From Deltaproteobacteria bacterium (GTDB lineage Bacteria > Desulfobacterota > GWC2-55-46): a DNA stretch of 64,000 nt. Position 1 is the first letter of the stretch, and every line of letters begins with the position of its first letter. The position numbers and the translations under genes were made by a program. The stretch lies in NCBI GenBank assembly GCA_016234935.1, contig JACRNL010000006.1, positions 28,344 through 92,343 on the forward strand, in the 5' to 3' direction. Below, in pieces: positions 62,482 through 64,000 of the stretch. Below the pieces are notes generated by a model, which saw only the letters and a list, made by a program, of their open reading frames with translations, ran no database searches and was not told the DNA's origin.

Positions 62482-62940
62482 ATGACAGCGCACGGCAAAC
62501 AGACTGAATATCAAACAGGCGGTTTCGAGCCCAAGATAATGGCCTATGTGTGCAACTGGTGCACCTACGCCGGGGCTGACCTCGCGGGCACGTCCCGGAT
62601 GGAGTACAGGCCTAACGTCAGGATAATAAAGCTCCCCTGCACCGGCAGGATAGACCCGCTCTTTATCATCAAGGCCTTTGAGAACGGGGCGGACGGCGTG
62701 CTGGTCTCCGGCTGCCACCCCGGGGACTGCCACTACACCACGGGCAACTACCACGCCAGACGGCGCTGGATAGGGTTTAAGAACCTGATGGAATTTACCG
62801 GCATTGACATGAGGCGGCTGCACTTCTCATGGGTGTCGGCGTCAGAGGCGATAAAGTGGGTGGATCTCATAAACAAGGTAACGGACGAGATAAAACAGCT
62901 CGGCCCGTTCATGGAATACAAGGGTTTAAAAGGGAAATAG
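62482..62940 (+). CDS. mvhD: Hydrogenase iron-sulfur subunit MvhD-like
   Basis: MvhD holds a 2Fe-2S cluster and links HdrA to an electron donor. The 152-residue protein has the family signature: FEPKIMAYVCNWCTYAGADLAGTSR (in part), PCTGRIDPLFIIKAFENGADGVLVSGCHPGDCHY (in part) and the C-terminal WVSASE. The cognate hydrogenase large and small subunits are absent, so electrons could come from formate dehydrogenase, another donor or NADH routes. It follows hdrA after a 222-bp gap filled by two palindromes. Confidence 0.94.
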   Translation: MTAHGKQTEYQTGGFEPKIMAYVCNWCTYAGADLAGTSRMEYRPNVRIIKLPCTGRIDPLFIIKAFENGADGVLVSGCHPGDCHYTTGNYHARRRWIGFKNLMEFTGIDMRRLHFSWVSASEAIKWVDLINKVTDEIKQLGPFMEYKGLKGK

Positions 62941-62948
62941 CATCCAGC

Positions 62949-63260
62949 ATGGATATCGGAGATATAATAGAAAGCATCAAGACCGACAGGGTGCGCATTA
63001 CCGATCATGCAGACGAAGAAATACACAACGACGATTTAACATTCGAGGATGTGTTTGTATCGGTTATTAGCGGCGAGATTATCGAAAAATATCCACAGGA
63101 CAAACCATACCCCAGTTGCTTGGTTTATGGCAATAACTTTAAAAACGAGCCCATACACAGTGTATGGGCTTATAACAGGAATACCGGCGCCAGCGTTCTC
63201 ATTACAGTTTACAGACCTGACCCGAAAAAATGGATTGAGTGGAAAAGGAGGAAAAGATGA
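62949..63260 (+). CDS. DUF4258 protein, probable toxin
   Basis: The 103-residue protein (ATG 62949, MDIGDIIESIKTDRVRITDHADE) matches the DUF4258 pattern, with ITDHADEEIHND and a C-terminal VYRPDPKKWIEWKRRKR. Such proteins sit beside YgiT/MqsA-type antitoxins and are thought to be RelE-fold ribonucleases. Its stop overlaps the antitoxin start as ATGA. An earlier in-frame start at 62829 would overlap mvhD and is unlikely. Codon use is more A/T-rich than in the Hdr genes. Confidence 0.88.
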   Translation: MDIGDIIESIKTDRVRITDHADEEIHNDDLTFEDVFVSVISGEIIEKYPQDKPYPSCLVYGNNFKNEPIHSVWAYNRNTGASVLITVYRPDPKKWIEWKRRKR

Positions 63261-63502
63261 AAACGCTTTTTCCAAAGTGCCCTGTATGCGGGGGAGATAT
63301 CGTAAAAAAGAAGGTTGAGAAGCTGCTGCGCGGCGGAAAAAATACCGCCTCTGTCGCTGTAAGCGCCGAAGTATGTCTTCACTGCGGCGAGCGCCTTTAT
63401 TCAACAGGGACGATCAAGAAATTTGAGGAAATCAGGAAAAAACTGAAAAAAGGCGTTGTAAAAGAATTTCAGCTTGTAGGAAAGAATTTCAAGGTGGCGT
63501 AA
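63257..63502 (+). CDS. YgiT-type zinc-finger antitoxin
   Basis: The 81-residue protein has a zinc-ribbon (CPVCGGDI and CLHCGERLY), as in YgiT/MqsA antitoxin N-termini, and lacks the helix-turn-helix that MqsA carries. AAAGGAGG precedes the ATG. With the upstream DUF4258 gene it forms a two-gene toxin-antitoxin unit, toxin first. Confidence 0.9.
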   Translation: MKTLFPKCPVCGGDIVKKKVEKLLRGGKNTASVAVSAEVCLHCGERLYSTGTIKKFEEIRKKLKKGVVKEFQLVGKNFKVA

Positions 63503-63504
63503 AC

Positions 63505-63882
63505 ATGGGAAGGACTGAAGAATCAGAGTCATTAAGAAAACTTTTTTTAGAAAAATTGCGTGAAACCGGTTGTTCAGTAGATACTTCTCTGAAATTCGGA
63601 AATTCCGAGGTATATAGAATTTTAAAGATGGGAAGGCAATGGATTATTTTTCTAAAAATATCAACTGCGAAACACGGCAAGGGTTTTTGGGGCGTAACCA
63701 AAACTTTGTTTGATATTTTCACCCTGTACGAAAAGAAAAGTAAATTTCAGAATATTAAAAATGAGGATATAAAGGATGAAGATACGAGGAAGTTTCTTGA
63801 AGAGTTGAAGAAAATATTAACAGGACCAGATGAGCAGCTTCTCATTGTGCTATTGCAGCCTTGGACTGAACCCCTGGAATGA
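63505..63882 (+). CDS. AT-rich orphan gene of unknown function
   Basis: I do not recognise this 125-residue protein. It starts 2 bp after the antitoxin stop. It is lysine-rich and much more A/T-rich than its neighbours, with no membrane segment; the middle (YRILKMGRQWIIFLKIS) is beta-strand-like. The stop codon TGA (63880-63882) falls at the probable first bases of an insertion sequence, so the C-terminus may have been cut off by it. Confidence 0.7.
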   Translation: MGRTEESESLRKLFLEKLRETGCSVDTSLKFGNSEVYRILKMGRQWIIFLKISTAKHGKGFWGVTKTLFDIFTLYEKKSKFQNIKNEDIKDEDTRKFLEELKKILTGPDEQLLIVLLQPWTEPLE

Positions 63883-64000
63883 GACACTCGAATATGGCAC
63901 ACTTGGCACAGAGCGGAGGTGTCCAAGTGACAAAGAAACGAGTGGGACGGCATCCTCAGGCATTTAGGCAGATGGCCGTCGAACGGCTGAAGCGATGCGA
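63880..64000 (+). mobile_element. Left end of an insertion sequence (truncated by window)
   Basis: A sequence beginning near TGAGACACTCGAATATGGCA and leading into a transposase start is consistent with an insertion-sequence end. The terminal repeat cannot be confirmed because the other end is outside the window. Confidence 0.6.
63927..64000 (+). CDS. Transposase OrfA, IS3-type, 5' end only
   Basis: From GTG 63927 (6 nt after GGAGGT) 24 codons read VTKKRVGRHPQAFRQMAVER and on to the window edge without a stop. The basic start with the RHPQAFRQMAVERL run resembles the helix-turn-helix OrfA of IS3-family elements. The family assignment rests on this short stretch. Confidence 0.7.
   Translation, partial: MTKKRVGRHPQAFRQMAVERLKRC

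Noticed and set aside
62829..62948. Longer start for the DUF4258 gene
   Set aside because: It would overlap mvhD by over 100 bp and has no ribosome site; the start at 62949 matches the domain.

Overview
The window reads as a chromosomal segment of a GC-rich, anaerobic, Gram-negative bacterium of the Desulfobacterota / Nitrospirota type. The evidence is gene content: an HdrC-HdrB-HdrA-MvhD electron-transfer set, class I two-subunit fumarase, triheme c-type cytochromes, bacteriohemerythrin, many outer-membrane lipoproteins, the glutamate-1-semialdehyde (C5) heme route, and tRNA genes that encode CCA. The lineage is an inference; no 16S rRNA gene is present.

Layout. 1-2905 (minus): phosphate transporter pstS-pstC-pstA, with pstA running off the left edge. 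3127-4440: hemL. 4559-9460: an envelope island of five lipoproteins, one of which carries a caspase (C14) domain. 9710-19632: housekeeping genes (uvrB, ileS-lspA, a receiver-PilZ protein, topA, dprA). 19887-23754: LysM protein, CpoB/YbgF, a VTT-domain membrane protein and a DUF2249-NifU fusion behind an FNR/CRP-like site. 23821-24795 (minus): modA behind a Moco-type riboswitch and an intrinsic terminator. 25187-26620: a beta-CASP RNase. 26706-37378: a complete Wsp-like chemosensory operon (cheW, cheR-TPR, cheW, mcp, cheA-REC, cheB) followed by a three-receiver hybrid histidine kinase where Wsp operons usually carry a diguanylate cyclase. 37415-44125: small zinc-ribbon membrane protein, PhnP-like hydrolase, cytochrome b5-like protein, M50 protease, AI-2E exporter, two PP-loop sulfur-transfer proteins (second one LarE) and a B12-binding radical SAM enzyme. 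44364-51229: NlpC/P60 protein, LPP20-like protein, a frameshifted rluE, bacteriohemerythrin, cysteine desulfurase, tsaD, rsmA. 51324-55831: three triheme cytochromes, a small secreted protein, a sigma-54 activator with a degenerate receiver, and a SnoaL-like exported protein. 55990-56290: tRNA-Arg and tRNA-Pro. 56670-62940: mdh, fumarase alpha and beta, hdrC, hdrB, hdrA, mvhD. 62949-64000: a DUF4258/YgiT toxin-antitoxin pair, an AT-rich orphan gene, and the start of an insertion sequence.

The most unusual property is the density of short palindromic repeats of several families. Some copies are intergenic, but others sit in frame inside protein genes (dprA, the LysM gene, cheW, cheR, cheA, the topA tail), where they encode short linker peptides; one family is read in two different frames in different genes. 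Longer 120-130 bp nested-hairpin elements directly abut the stop codons of uvrB and hdrA. A six-copy 41-bp tandem array built from the end of the mcp gene leads straight into the cheA start codon. Other observations that stand out are an apparent AUA start codon for lspA, a five-codon leader reading frame between the Moco riboswitch and its terminator, and AT-rich patches inside ileS.
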